DNA of 64,000 bases, taken from Trichuris trichiura. Its lineage: Eukaryota; Nematoda; Enoplea; Trichinellida; Trichuridae. Below the pieces are notes generated by a model, which saw only the letters and a program-made list of their open reading frames with translations, was not told the origin of the DNA and ran no database searches. How positions within the stretch are numbered: the stretch's first letter is position 1; each line of letters opens with the position of its first letter. This document shows positions 1 through 11,158 of the stretch, in pieces. Made by a program: the position numbers and the translations under genes. The stretch is taken from contig JBAJFE010000028.1 in the NCBI GenBank assembly GCA_037903355.1, forward strand, positions 1 through 64,000, written 5' to 3'.

Positions 1-213
1 GACACAAATTTTATCTCTCTCTTATCTAATGCAAGTCGATATGGCCATCATAGCGCATTTATCGCATGTCTCAACTTATCTCTTCGGCTACTGACCGTTT
101 TTTATCACAAATTATTGCAAATTTATAGCACATGCAAGGGAGTACTCATATACCTTATATAACTGTATTGAATTATAACTTGTAGCCTATAATATCATAG
201 TGATTTATGAAAT

Positions 214-286
214 GCGAAGAACAGTTTTCCGAAGAGCCATCAAAGCTTATTTAAATTAGCTTAGCTTTCGGAAAACTGATCTTCGC
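214..286. repeat. Short inverted repeat (hairpin)
   Basis: Two arms of about 23 nt, 214-236 and 264-286, are reverse complements with one or two mismatches (core CAGTTTTCCGA). They are separated by an AT-rich spacer of about 27 nt. It could be a tiny foldback element; no function can be assigned. The rest of 1-338 shows no gene. Confidence 0.5.
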
Positions 287-338
287 GTCTTCAGCGCGCA
301 GCTGTTTCATATAACACTTTGACTTTGAGTTCATAATG

Positions 339-524
339 CAGTAGAACCTCCATAAGTTGACCACCCAAGGGACCGAGAAAAACTGGTCAACATAGGAGGT
401 GGTCAACATAAGAGGTTGTGGGTATATTATATTATTAACGTGCGGACTAACCAAGGGGACAAAATTCGGTCAACTTAGGGAGGTGGTCGACATAGAGAGG
501 TGGTCAACTTCGGAGGTTCTACTG
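339..524. mobile_element. Short TIR element (MITE-like)
   Basis: The segment begins CAGTAGAACCTCC and ends with its complement GGAGGTTCTACTG. The arms extend into the shared motif AAGTTGACCACC and its complement, and the interior repeats GGTCAACATAGGAGGT-like words. The CAGTAG terminus resembles pogo/Tigger-type ends. There is no coding capacity, and a clean target-site duplication is not obvious, so the superfamily is uncertain. From 525 to 847 I see no gene. Confidence 0.6.
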
Positions 525-1412
525 TAATTTATGACCATTCTGGATCAGAGTTATCTGTGTTCTGGTTGTCGATGCTAAGGAAAGGATTTCAAATTGGCAG
601 TTTTATGCAGCACAAGCTAACGAATGAGTAAGACAATTCGGAAAGTTCCATCAGTGTTTTGCCTTTTTTTATTGCCAATAAAATATTTTTTGAATGCATT
701 TTTTCAGCCCAGGAATAAAGCCATACAACAGTAGTCATGAACAGCGAGCGATCTTGTTAATTAAACCAATCTTCAATCATTATAATTCTATACAATTGGA
801 TTCTTTTTGTAAATGTAACTTCTTGGTACGGAACCGTGCAGTTTCATGTCAAGTTTCTTTTACGGAAAGTTTGTCCCGTTGATAATATTTTTATTATTCC
901 GGAGCTTTCGGGTCAAACGAGACCCATCTTCAGCAGTATTAATATAAAGCAATGAAGTAACGAAAATTCACGGCGATAAAATGATGTAATCGGTGTTGCG
1001 CGGGGATGTTTTAAAGTAGATTTCCTTGTGTCCTCATCTTCTGTCTGTCAGCTAGCCATTTTTCTTGTTGTGGATATGTGTTGTTCTTCAGAAATTTCAT
1101 TTTAAGGTTCTTCTCCGTTTGGTTGGTTTTGATCCGTAGTTCTTTGTTTCCTTTGTGCGTTTAGTCAAGTGAGCAGCACTTAGAGCGGGTGACAAAGTTT
1201 GCCCATAGTTCGTTTATTTCTGCTCCTTGATCTCTATTGTACGTCTCATTGGGCCAGATTTTCCGTAGAGCGAAAATTGCTTTCGTAGCATAAGACTTTT
1301 GGATGGAAAGTCTGGTTGCAACGTGCGGCGTGTTCCACGACCGCGGAGGCCTGTATTGCTTTCTCCATGGTAGTTTTTGGGCTCGCGATTTTCCTTCCAC
1401 GTCGTCTTGTAG

Positions 1413-2562
1413 TTACTTCATGTTTGACAATAAGTTCTACAAGCAATCTAGCGGGGTTCCTATGGGCAGTTAACTATCTCCTATCTTGGCGGAAATATTC
1501 ATGGAAAGTATTGAAAAGGAAATGTCCGAAACTGTAGACAGAGAAATTGCTCCACGACTATACAAAAGATATGTCGATGTCTTCGTCATTATAAAAGATG
1601 GGAAAGAGGAGCAATTTCTGCAGTTTTTTAACAGCATCCGGCCGAATCAAATAGTCTTTACAATGGAAAAAGAGGCGAATAAAACCCTTCCCTTCCTGAA
1701 CGCCCTAATTATTCGCACAGATCAGGGACTCAAAACCAGACTATACAGAAAGCCGACACACACCGAACAGTACCTTCATTTCTCATCACATCACCCACGA
1801 TCGGTAATGCGGGGTACCATCTCTGGCTTGATCAATAGAGCGATCAATTTATGCGAACCTGAATTTATCCAATCAGAATTTAACTATATTCCAAAGATTT
1901 TTTACGAAAACAACTATCCGAAATCTTTCATCAACCAAGTGCTCAAAGACAAGCTCCACAACCGGGAATCACACCAACCAAACATCCTGCCCGACACACG
2001 GTTGGTTATCCCCTATGTGGCAGAGTTAGGAGAAAAGATTATCCGGCTAGGAAAACGGTTAGGGTTCCAAGTATTTTTCAAAAGCTTCCCCAACCTCAGG
2101 ACCATTCTCTGGAAGGACAAAACCAAAATCCCAAAAAACAAAAGAACAGGGCTGGTCTACGCGATCAAATGCCCTTGTTCAGGAGTGTACATCGGGGAAA
2201 CGGGAAACACCTTAGAACATAGATTCAACGAACATATGAAAGGTCATACGACCTATAAAAACGCAAAAAACATTCTTAACAACGACACCAACCCTACAAG
2301 ACGACGTGGAAGGAAAGTCGCGAACCCAAAAACTACCATGGAGAAAGCAATACAGGCCTCCGCGGTCGTGGAACACGCCGCACGTTGCAACCAGACTCTC
2401 CATCCAAAAGTCTTATGCTACGAAAGCAATTTTCGCCTACGGAAAATCAAAGAAGCTCTATACATCTGGCCCAATGAGACGTACAATAGAGATCAAGGAG
2501 CAGAAATAAACGAACTATGGGCAAACATTGTCACCCGCTCTAAGTGCTGCTCACTTGACTAA
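1413..2562 (+). pseudogene. Penelope-type reverse transcriptase/GIY-YIG, decayed
   Basis: The reading frame starts abruptly at the inversion junction with RT core residues (FYKQSSGVPMGS). It is interrupted by a TAA stop at 1471-1473, directly after PMGS, and continues LSPILAEIFM and onward to 2562. The catalytic RT box, expected to read Y-V-D-D, reads RYVDVFVI at about 1567-1590. One Asp codon appears to have been lost in frame, removing an essential metal ligand. After the thumb region the protein carries a GIY-YIG endonuclease signature (GVYIGETGNTLEHRFNEH, about 2188-2235) preceded by a CPC motif. The 5' end of the RT is missing. Truncation, a stop codon and a damaged active site all indicate an inactive copy. 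From 2562 to 2898 there is only non-coding 3' end. Confidence 0.85.
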
Positions 2563-2904
2563 ACACACAAAGGAAACAAAGAACTACGGATCAAAACCAA
2601 CCAAACGGAGAAGAACCTTAAAATGATATTTCTGAAGAACGACACATATCCACAACAAGAAAAATGGCTAGCTGGCAGACAGGAGATGAGGACACAAGGA
2701 AATCTACTTTAAAACATTCGACTTTAAACAGTTAAAACATCCCCGCGCAACACCCATTACATCATTTTAACACCGTGAATTTCCGTTACTTCATTGTTTT
2801 ATATTAATACCGCTGAAGACGGGTCTCGTTTGACCCGAAAGCTCCGGAATAATAAAAATATTATCAACGGGACAAACTTTCCGTAAAAGAAACTTGACAA
2901 TTGG

Positions 2905-2911
<7 letters not shown>

Positions 2912-2985
<74 letters not shown>
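2912..2985. repeat. (TAA)n microsatellite
   Basis: About 24 uninterrupted TAA/ATA triplets lie directly downstream of the right arm of the Penelope-like element. They may be its 3' tail or its insertion target. Confidence 0.95.
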
Positions 2986-3349
2986 GTTTCGGCAGTATAG
3001 ATGCTCATTTGCATAAAAATGTAATGCTTGATATGGCTAAGCATATTTGACGTTTTCTTTAATTGCATCACAACTTCAATGATTAGTACAAAATAAAAAC
3101 TATTTATTGATAGAGAAAAATTGACAGCAGGCGTTTCTGGGTTGTTCTTCCCTATTGTCAACATTTGTACGAACTGAAACTGTTGGCGATGACAGGACTT
3201 CAAGCTGGATCTCAAAATGTCATTCCTTCCATTTCGGCAAGCAGTCTCTTTCAGCTTCCGTATTCATTAGTACTAGCAGTATCTTGTATTAGTATTACGA
3301 GCGAAGAAAAGACGTTTTTCAACGGACATGTTTTACGTTCATAAGAGCT

Positions 3350-3482
3350 CACGGTGTTTTTTGTCCGTTTTTTATTGACAAAGAAGTTGCCCAGGGGTAA
3401 AGTTCCGTTGCACATGGTTCCCACATTGTACGGAAGGCTCCAGGCAAATTTTTTGTCAATAAAAGAGACAAAAACCACCGTG
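3350..3482. mobile_element. Near-perfect palindromic foldback element
   Basis: The segment starts CACGGTG and ends CACCGTG. The arms stay complementary with few mismatches almost to the centre (left words TTTTTTATTGACAAA and TTGCCCAGG; right words TTTGTCAATAAAA and CCAGGCAA). At 133 bp it would fold into one long hairpin, typical of a MITE. No target-site duplication is obvious. Confidence 0.6.
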
Positions 3483-5378
3483 AACTTTTAGGAGTACTAC
3501 TACTACTAGTAGTAGTAACAATAAGTTCCAGAAAAAATCTAATACCGCTACGCATTTAACTGGTCGGCAGCTAAACCTGATAGCAGTTTGCATGGATGTC
3601 ACCACTGAACGCGTAAATAGGGCTGCAAGCGAACAGCAGTGGTAGGGAAAATTAGGAAGAAGAAGAAAAACGACGTGCTGTTACCAGATGCCACCCTACC
3701 AATCTCGTAAGTAGCATTAAAGTGTGAATTTTTTGCGGTTGTGTCAATATCGTTCAAGCGATTCATGTACACTTTATTGACACTCAAAAAGCCTACACAC
3801 TTCCCAACGGTGCCATAGAGCACTATTGTAATATGTAGGGCTGCACCCACATTGATGCAGCTTATTGGGGTTGTAATCAAAGCGTTCGAGAATTAGAAAC
3901 CGCTGAATGTAGAGATTTTATTCTTAGCTTTCGAAACTGGGCAGTTATACTGCCAGAGACTTCTGGTGAAATTAATTAAAAATCGCTGAAAACGGAAGAG
4001 AAGACTGCATTTAAAGTTTTATGTATTGTAAACCAACCCACTGATACCGGCAATCCCGCAAAGTTATACCATAAGACTTATTCAACCTGTACAGGATGCT
4101 GCACTTGCATAGAAAGTTCGCAAGGAACTACTGGCCAACTTCTCGTTTTAAAATGATATTACTTTACCGAAGCTTCAGATGTTCCATTCATTATACGCTA
4201 ATTACGGATAACGATTGAACAGAAAAGGATGATTCCTTCACGTTAACTTTAAGCAGTTTAATAGAAGATTTTTTTCAAGCAAAGGTTTACAAAAAAACCT
4301 GTTAAAGAGAAAAACAATAGAAAGATTACGGTAAAGCGCCGTGAAAAAAACAATTATTCGTTTAAAAGTTTCACAAAAATCTGAGTGCTACGCCCCCCGC
4401 AGTATGTAAAACAGCTCGTGAGAAAAGCGACGTCTGGACTGGCACAACTGTGAACTTCACTGTCAACACGAGTCACTCTCTGTTTCTTCCCTTTCGCTTG
4501 TACTCGCTTGCTTTGTCCGAATAAACGTTCCTAACAGTCCAGCGTGCCCTGCCTGCCCTACAGCTCTTAGAGAACTGTCCTGAGCTGTTCACTGGAACAG
4601 CACACCGACATAACACAGCGCCTTAGAAAAAATTGTACGCATACAAACTCCAACACAAGTCGTACACTGTGTGAGTTACGCGATGGTGAACCGATGCCTT
4701 TCATACCTCCAATCAAGTAGACGTAGAAAGTTACAGTCTTAATGCTTCCGACAAAACTTCCCAAGATTTTGAGGATTAATAGTTACTGCACTGAAAAAAT
4801 CGCTAATCTTTTTCTATGGAACCTGTTAGTACGTTTACACTGCTATGCAAGAATATTTTGCAGACTAGTTCCGTATAAACTTCAGAATATAAAACAGCGA
4901 CGAGTATATCGAAGAAACTGATTCCACCTTTAGGTGAATGGAAGTAAGCATTCATGGATCCGTCGAATATGCTGCTTGAGGGGCCACAAACTTAACCTCC
5001 ATATTATAGTAAAACGCGAAGAAATTCTGGAAAGCGAAGCTGATAATGCCTTGCTCATCATCGAAATAGATCAGGTATTTGCACTTCCATGTAGTGAAAC
5101 AATCGCACAGCAGCTTTTCATAGAACACTGCGACGATGAAATTGAAGCAAAGGGTTTGTAAACTGCCAAACCGTATAGGCGACAATGCTGACACACCAGT
5201 TGCGAAACAAAAGCAGCCTTAAAGTTACATGAGAAAGATAGTCGTTGAAAAAAATTTGTGGCTCAATCAAACACGGCACAAGACAACATAACCCAAGTAA
5301 ATAAGGACAAATACATTCACGAAAAACCAAAGAAAAGTCACTATAAAAAAGCCGTTAATACCCTCTGCAAAGCCGAAA
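3483..5378. other. No gene recognised
   Basis: AT-rich sequence with only short, unconvincing open frames on both strands. A short palindromic triplet run (ACTACTACTAGTAGTAGT) sits near 3497-3514. Nothing else is supported. Confidence 0.5.
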
Positions 5379-6259
5379 ATGGTTAAGCTGCTTCATCACG
5401 CAATCATTGCCAATCTATTCACGCTTCAACTGCACCCATGCACCGCAAATTTCCGTCACCCCAGTTATGGATTTGGCCGTCCGGCTCTACCTATAGCAGG
5501 ATCCGGACCACGACCACCGCCTGATCATTCCGGTTAGCCTGGTTCACCTGATTTGCCTGGTCACCACAATCGCTTTCGCCCATACAGTCCATCCACTCCT
5601 CCCAGTCTTCATGATTTTTCTGCTCTGCCAAGTCCACCCTTTCTGCCCTTCCTTCCCGGTCCCCTTGTCATCATGGTTGCCATGGTCCTCCTGGTCCGCC
5701 TAGTCCTCCTGGTCGCCATGATTTTTCTAGTCCACCTGATCTTCCTGGTCCCCGCAGTCGCCATGGTCCGCCGGGTCTGTTTATTCCTTCCAGCCGCCAT
5801 AATTTTCCTGATCAGCCAGGTCTTCCTGTGCGGTCAAGTCAACCTGGTCTCCCTGGTCGTCACGGTCGCCATAATCATCCTCCAATACCACCGCCACCAC
5901 CAGGTTTGCACATGCCAGGGCATCAGTCCCATTACCGCGACTCATCAGTCGGCTTACCAGGCTTACCAAGTCCTTACGACACACAGGTTGGCCACGATTA
6001 CGGTCATCATGGTGAAACTCCAGCGCCTACACCACCCCTACATACTCCTCAGAGACCAAGGCACGAGCCTGATAAAGGAGACCCATCAGTCACCTTAAAA
6101 GGTGTACCTGGTCCGCACGGTGCCCACGGCACACAACTGCCATTAAAAGCTCTGCACACGTCATGGCATTATCCTCATCACAGCAGCCCATCAACTGGTT
6201 TCGAAGCTGCAGCTGCCTCAAAATTTCTTCACCAGAGAGTAAGCGTAAAGCAGCATTAA
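5379..6259 (+). pseudogene. Secreted Gly/Pro/His-rich (collagen-like) protein gene, broken
   Basis: An ATG at 5379 opens a credible signal peptide (MVKLLHHAIIANLFTL, ending near HPCTA) followed by a Gly/Pro/His-rich chain. A TAG stop interrupts it at 5535-5537. The same frame continues with PGSPDLPGHH-type sequence to about 5650. The compositionally matching sequence (HGPPGPPSPPGRHDF) then moves to another frame, which stays open to the TAA at 6257-6259. Words such as HDFS and LPGP recur on both sides of the shift, so it is one repetitive protein with a frame break. The PG- and PP-rich pattern resembles short-chain collagen or cuticle-like proteins, but there is no long uninterrupted Gly-X-Y helix. 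A polyadenylation signal AATAAA lies at 6353-6358. No single intron I tried repairs both lesions, so this is a pseudogene or contains assembly errors. Confidence 0.5.
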
Positions 6260-6485
6260 TTGTAGTGAATACCACAACGGGTACACTTGCTGTAGTGTCC
6301 TTGGATCATTCATTCTGCCTACGTGATTCTATAATGCTATATATGCAGCGCAAATAAATGCATGGTTGGTTGAAAACATTTCTTTCAACGCACCGCTTAC
6401 TTATTTGGCTGCTTAACTTATTAATACTAACCGCAAAGGAGTGCAGCGTGAACAAGCTTGTCGTATCAAAAAAATGAAAGGTTAT

Positions 6486-6721
6486 GAAAACCTATTGTTA
6501 TCATTCACGGTCCCAACAAAGGATATGTAAGCAAACAATTATTGGCAAAACGCTTTGTTGCTACCGGTGAAACCAAACGAAGTTGGGCTGCAGTTAAGTG
6601 CTACGTTGATTTTGTAAACCACAGATGTCCACGGGGCGCTAGCGCAAAAACGATTGAGAAACTATGGCTTAACGAGCAGAACGACTACCTGAAACTAGCA
6701 CGAATTGTGATCAATCTAACT
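6486..6721 (+). pseudogene. Unidentified ORF interrupted by hAT insertion
   Basis: A frame open from just after a TGA at about 6483 encodes protein-like sequence (IHGPNKGYVSKQLLAKRF, then a segment with WLNEQNDYLKLARIVINL). At 6721 it runs directly into the terminal inverted repeat of a hAT element. If the insert is removed, the frame continues only about eight codons to a TGA. The family is not recognised; it could be an older transposase fragment or a host exon. Confidence 0.3.
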
Positions 6722-7198
6722 CAGGGATGGGGAACGTCCGGCCCGCGAAACATTCCCTCACACTCGCTGGGGCAACCGCACATGGATGCGAGATTCAGTG
6801 AAATGTAACTATGGGAGCTTATTTTTTGAAAATGCGATACACTCGTTGTATGTGAACGCTAGTAATAACATAAATCTTGCGTAACAAGCAGAAAGCATCA
6901 GCCTGGCTAGGAAGACTGCCCTGCTGTCGGCTCTCTGTCGACAAACCGATGTCGTTAGTCTTCCGAGGCAAGAAGTAAGCTGCACTCGTGTGCGCGTCAT
7001 TAGCGTGGACCATTGGCCGCCTACCGACCCAAAGTATTATTCTTATCTCGCTTTATCACTTTGTCCGAAGGGCGACTTAAATGAACATACGTGCAAACAA
7101 TGCAAGCTATGATTTTCGGTTTAGATTTTTGTACGGCCAGCGAATCGTCTTATAAACGTCTAAATAGCCCACGGTTGCAAAAAGGTTCCCCACCCCTG
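6722..7198. mobile_element. Non-autonomous hAT element
   Basis: The ends are CAGGGATGGGGAAC at the left and GGTTCCCCACCCCTG at the right, which are hAT-type terminal inverted repeats. The element is flanked by an 8-bp duplication, ATCTAACT (6714-6721) and ATCTAATT (7199-7206), with one mismatch. It is 477 bp long with no transposase coding. Confidence 0.85.
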
Positions 7199-7206
7199 AT
7201 CTAATT

Positions 7207-8350
7207 AATCAGGGTTCATTTTTTTCTTGACACAAACTATGATTAAGAGAAACGTCAAATGTCAGTACAGTGTTGACATCTAAATTTCAACGGTTCTCCA
7301 CGACGAAGCATAGGATTATTTGGCTATTCACTGACGAATGGTCAAGTAAACTACTACCTACTACTAAGATTGACAGAATGTTATTTATCATTACATGAAT
7401 GAATGCCTAATGGGCATACGGTTTAAGCATTCTCAAATCTTTTCTTATGTGCACATACAAGCAAAGGACGGGTCTAAGCATGTATCACTGTCCGTTTGGC
7501 AACAAAAAACTTAGCTCATACCCATCCTTATGTCTGCATATTCATAGCTCTGCAGATATGTGCAACGCAGTTACCATTTGTACACTTACCTTCAATAGAT
7601 CTTCGTGGGAATAGCAGCTGCAATTTTCTTGCCACAAACTTGAGCATAGATCAATTTAACAGGGAAAATGTTAAACCAATGTTGACACGGCACGGCCGCT
7701 TCGCACATCTGAGGATTCAGCGATCTTTACTCCATTATACATACAACCTGAAGAACTAACCTGGGATCTTGTGTATTAGTGGCGCGCCACTGCCGGCAAG
7801 CGGCAATACCAAAGCATAATCCGTGATTCCACTGCGTAATGAAGCGTGATTAGCGGAACAAAAGGAGGGACGTTTTCGCGTCGGTTACTGAACACATGCC
7901 GAGCAGTTGGCATGGGGAGCACAATGTAAGTGTCACTGATGCGGTTACTGACTTATAGAAAAGAATGAACGCTTGTTTACGTTAACTGTCTATGCGCGCG
8001 TTACGTTTGTCCGTCATCTGCGCCACCGTCTCACAAATGCTGGTTCCTTTCTGGGAAGATCACCCGTAACCTGTACGTGCCTTTATTGGAGAGCATGATA
8101 ACCTCCCCATTTGGCCTGCGTCCAAATGTAAGCTCAAACCTGCGCGTAATGCTAAGGCTTAGGCTTAGGATAGAGCTGGACAGGACGGCCCACAGGGCTA
8201 CAGCACGATGATGGCGGGAATGGCGAAACACATCGTCGCCATCGGCTGTGTTCCATTCTTCCAGTAATACGCAGTCGACCGCATCGGTGCACCGCTAATC
8301 CGATTAGACAAACAATTGTTCCGATGCCGTCATAATCCCCCATTGACCTC
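7207..8350. other. No gene recognised
   Basis: Mixed intergenic sequence. Short open frames on both strands show no family resemblance. Confidence 0.4.
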
Positions 8351-8352
8351 CT

Positions 8353-9090
8353 TTGAAGTTGCCGCTTCAACTTCCGGTGGGCCACTATTACACGAGACCT
8401 GAAAAGTTTATAGCCATAATTCATATTATTGTGCCAACTGAATTGTGGTTGGCTTTTGCTGTCATTGTTTTAGAATTGATGTGTCAACATAGCCCACGTG
8501 TACCTAATAATATCACTACCATAGCCGTTGATCATCTTGTTATTGTATTCAGAGAAGGAATGCTTCTTCGCTTTGTCATCATGTTAAGATCCACCTATTA
8601 ACAGAGTTCACGTGCAGCCAATGTCACTTCCAGGATGCTTGTTGTGCGCAATAGCACTATGAACTATGTCCAAAGCCACATCCTTAATTTTCATTTTTTT
8701 GTGTACAGTGAACAGTGCTTCTTTTATTTTCTTGTCGTCATTTAGGATTCATTTATCAATTAACTGAAGGGTTATTTAATCTCATTTCCATAGTCATAAT
8801 TGATATCGCTACTACGCCCAATGAAGTCCATGGCCGCAGTCTCAATACATATTCGTTATGCGCCCAACGGACACTGCTTCTTTATTCTTTTGTCCCCATT
8901 TCGCAACTCCTTTATCCAGTTAGTCGAGGTGCAGCTGATGTCATTTCCACAATGAAAGTTCATATTGTTATTGTACCCAGTGAACAGCACTTCTTTGATT
9001 CTTCTGCTTATAGACGGCATCATGACAAAGGATTCGTACTTGAAGTTCTTGAATATTTGTATAATGCCGAATTTAAACATTGCAAAACGA
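8353..9090. repeat. Degenerate tandem repeat, first block
   Basis: Diverged copies of a unit of about 115-160 bp recur. Landmark words are AGTGAACAGTGCTTCTTT (about 8707) with relatives near 8867 and 8981, CATAGTCATAATT, and a TTTCCACAATGAAAGTTCAT-like segment. The copies are too diverged to set exact borders. Open frames crossing the block appear incidental. Confidence 0.5.
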
Positions 9091-9099
9091 TTTGAATGA

Positions 9100-9709
9100 T
9101 CGACTCCGGCAAGTTCCACACTGTACCTTCTCCAATGAAAAACTATTTTCCCAAAGCCAGGCATTCAACTTTGGAACATGCCAGTTCAATCTCATCTATA
9201 GGGGTTAGTCATGGCTTTCATGCGTACGCAGCATACATATGCAAGAACTCCCTGTCGCACTACAGTGAGTGCGGATGCTGGAGATGAGAGGCATTTATAG
9301 CCGAACCCTAAGATCGCTGACCTTAATTTACGTCAACATTGAACACATGTGGGTGTCACACAAATAATTATATTGGCTGACGGCCATTCTAACGATTTTA
9401 TGGTGTCAAATAAGGAAAGAATACTTGAAATATGCATTTAACAGCATTGCTTACCGCTTGAGTTCCAACTTCTGCATTTCTTCTTGTAAGCCGGTTTCTG
9501 TCGTCAATCGAGTGCGTTGCCAACGTACGGATGGGCGGTTATTAGTGGGAAACGACATAAAAGATTTGTTTCAGACAAAGAAAGATAGAACAAACTGAAT
9601 TCATTTTTTCGCTTTTGCTTCACGGATTTAACTTAACTGAATGCGTCCAGAAGTCGCCTTTTCAGTTCAAGAATGGATGCCAGCGCAGTTATTTTCAATT
9701 CTTCTATGA
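9100..9709. other. No gene recognised
   Basis: Non-repetitive intergenic sequence separating the two blocks of degenerate tandem repeat; nothing else is supported. Confidence 0.4.
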
Positions 9710-9843
9710 TACGTAAAGACAGGTCACCGTAAAGGTCCATGCGCGGAAGGCATAGCAAACGCCGAATTGTTCATTTTCGTGGAACGATATTGCAATCACA
9801 CCTTATGTCGGCAAGGACTTTTACGGTGCCCTGTCTTTACGTA
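9710..9843. mobile_element. Small TIR element (MITE-like)
   Basis: Terminal inverted repeats of about 29 bp begin TACGTAAAGACAGG and end CCTGTCTTTACGTA. They extend inward through a CACCGTAAA word and its complement. The 134-bp interior is non-coding. The target-site duplication is unclear (possibly TA). Confidence 0.65.
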
Positions 9844-10024
9844 GATTGATAGAGTGATTCTTTCACGCTAAGATATCCCTCTGTAGAGGGCTCAAAGCTT
9901 GCATTGCAAGCACCATGTGAGCGGTACTATTCCTGCATGCTATGACCCTGTGAGAGTCAAATGACAAGCACTAGCACCAAACACCCTTCACATACAAGTT
10001 AGATACTTAGAAGAGGCACCCGAG

Positions 10025-11158
10025 TGGTATGACGTTATCTCATAGTCATAATATCTATACATTCAGAAGTATACTTTCGCTGAATAGGTCCATGGCAATG
10101 GTATGACTGCTCACATTGTAATTGCCGCACACGCAGCAGTCACGCTTTACACTGATGAGCAACATGCCAGCGATATTCATTATAGATGGTACGGCATGGT
10201 ATGCCCATTGTATAGTAGAACATTAGACATGCCAACAGAAAAGCGGGTTTTTTTGGGTGCTACAATTCCCATAGTCAGCGTCCCAGCAGGAAAAGAAGAA
10301 TTCGAAAGGGTTAAAGTGCACGGCGTGTAGTCCGACGTCGGTTTCGCTATTGACTGCTCTCTTCTTTTTAAACGTACCACATTGCTATCGTGCCTGTCGT
10401 TGTTCTTGATGATCTGTTTTTCATTTGGGATTTTCATTTTTCAGTCTTCTTCAAGCTTGTCTCTCTTCATTTTTTCCAGAGCCAGCATCTTATAATGCAG
10501 CAGTTCTTGAAATATTAATCTTTTCCATTAGTCATATTTTTCTCCCTCCTTTTTCTGTAAAAGCATAAGGTCGTTTCTTTTCTCAATATGAGCAACATGA
10601 ATTCAGCGTTATGAACAGATTGTAGGTGTACCTCATGCCACTTTCACAGTCAAAGTTCGTTACGCTCTTCCACTCAGCGAGCTATATGGCCATAGTCATA
10701 ATTTCAAATATACTATCGTGCCCATCTTTTACTAATTTTTCAGATGTGTCCAAACATACCTGATGTCACGTCCATAGTCATAACTCATAACTTTGTTGTG
10801 CCCAGCAAAGTCCACAGCGGTAGTCATAAATTCTATTCACGTTCTGCCCACTGAATAGTACTTTGGTTTCTTTGCCAACACTTTAAAATTGATACATTAA
10901 CCCAGTCAAAGTGTAGCTTAAATCGCTTCCGAACTCATAGACCACATTGCTAAAGCAGCCACAGAAACGATAGTTCTTCGGTCACTGTCATCATTTTTCA
11001 GGACTGATCTATTCCAAGAGTACAGGTGTACCAGCCGTCGCTTTCACAGTGATAATTCATACTAATATTATGAGCCCAACGTCACCACAGCCATAGTCAA
11101 AATTTATGCTACTATTCTGCAGTGTGAACACCGTTTGTTGATATTTTTGCCATCATTT
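10025..11158. repeat. Degenerate tandem repeat, second block
   Basis: More diverged copies of the same family as 8353-9090, recognised by CATAGTCATAAT, TGTACCTCATGCCACTTTCA-like and GCCCAGCAAAGTCCAC-like words. It merges into the young 123-bp satellite at about 11159. Confidence 0.5.

Larger units (their letters stand above)
848..2985 (+). mobile_element. Penelope-like element with inverted 3' copy
   Basis: The body is a 5'-truncated Penelope-like retroelement (reverse transcriptase core followed by a GIY-YIG nuclease domain) on the plus strand from about 1413 to 2898, ending at a TAA microsatellite (2912-2985). The left part, 848-1412, is a near-exact reverse complement of 2294-2898. It differs mainly by an approximately 20-bp gap near 1262 (opposite about 2444-2465). 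The two arms enclose an approximately 880-bp coding core, so a transcript could fold into a long hairpin. Penelope elements are known to insert as truncated copies with partial direct or inverted duplication of their own sequence, and this structure fits. Confidence 0.8.

Noticed and set aside
4440..4760. Possible solo LTR (AATAAA-like word followed by repeated CAGTCC words)
   Set aside because: No paired LTR, TG...CA ends or target duplication could be established.
5609..5984. Arg/Thr-rich minus-strand frames
   Set aside because: Antisense of the Gly/Pro/His-rich gene and explained by its composition.
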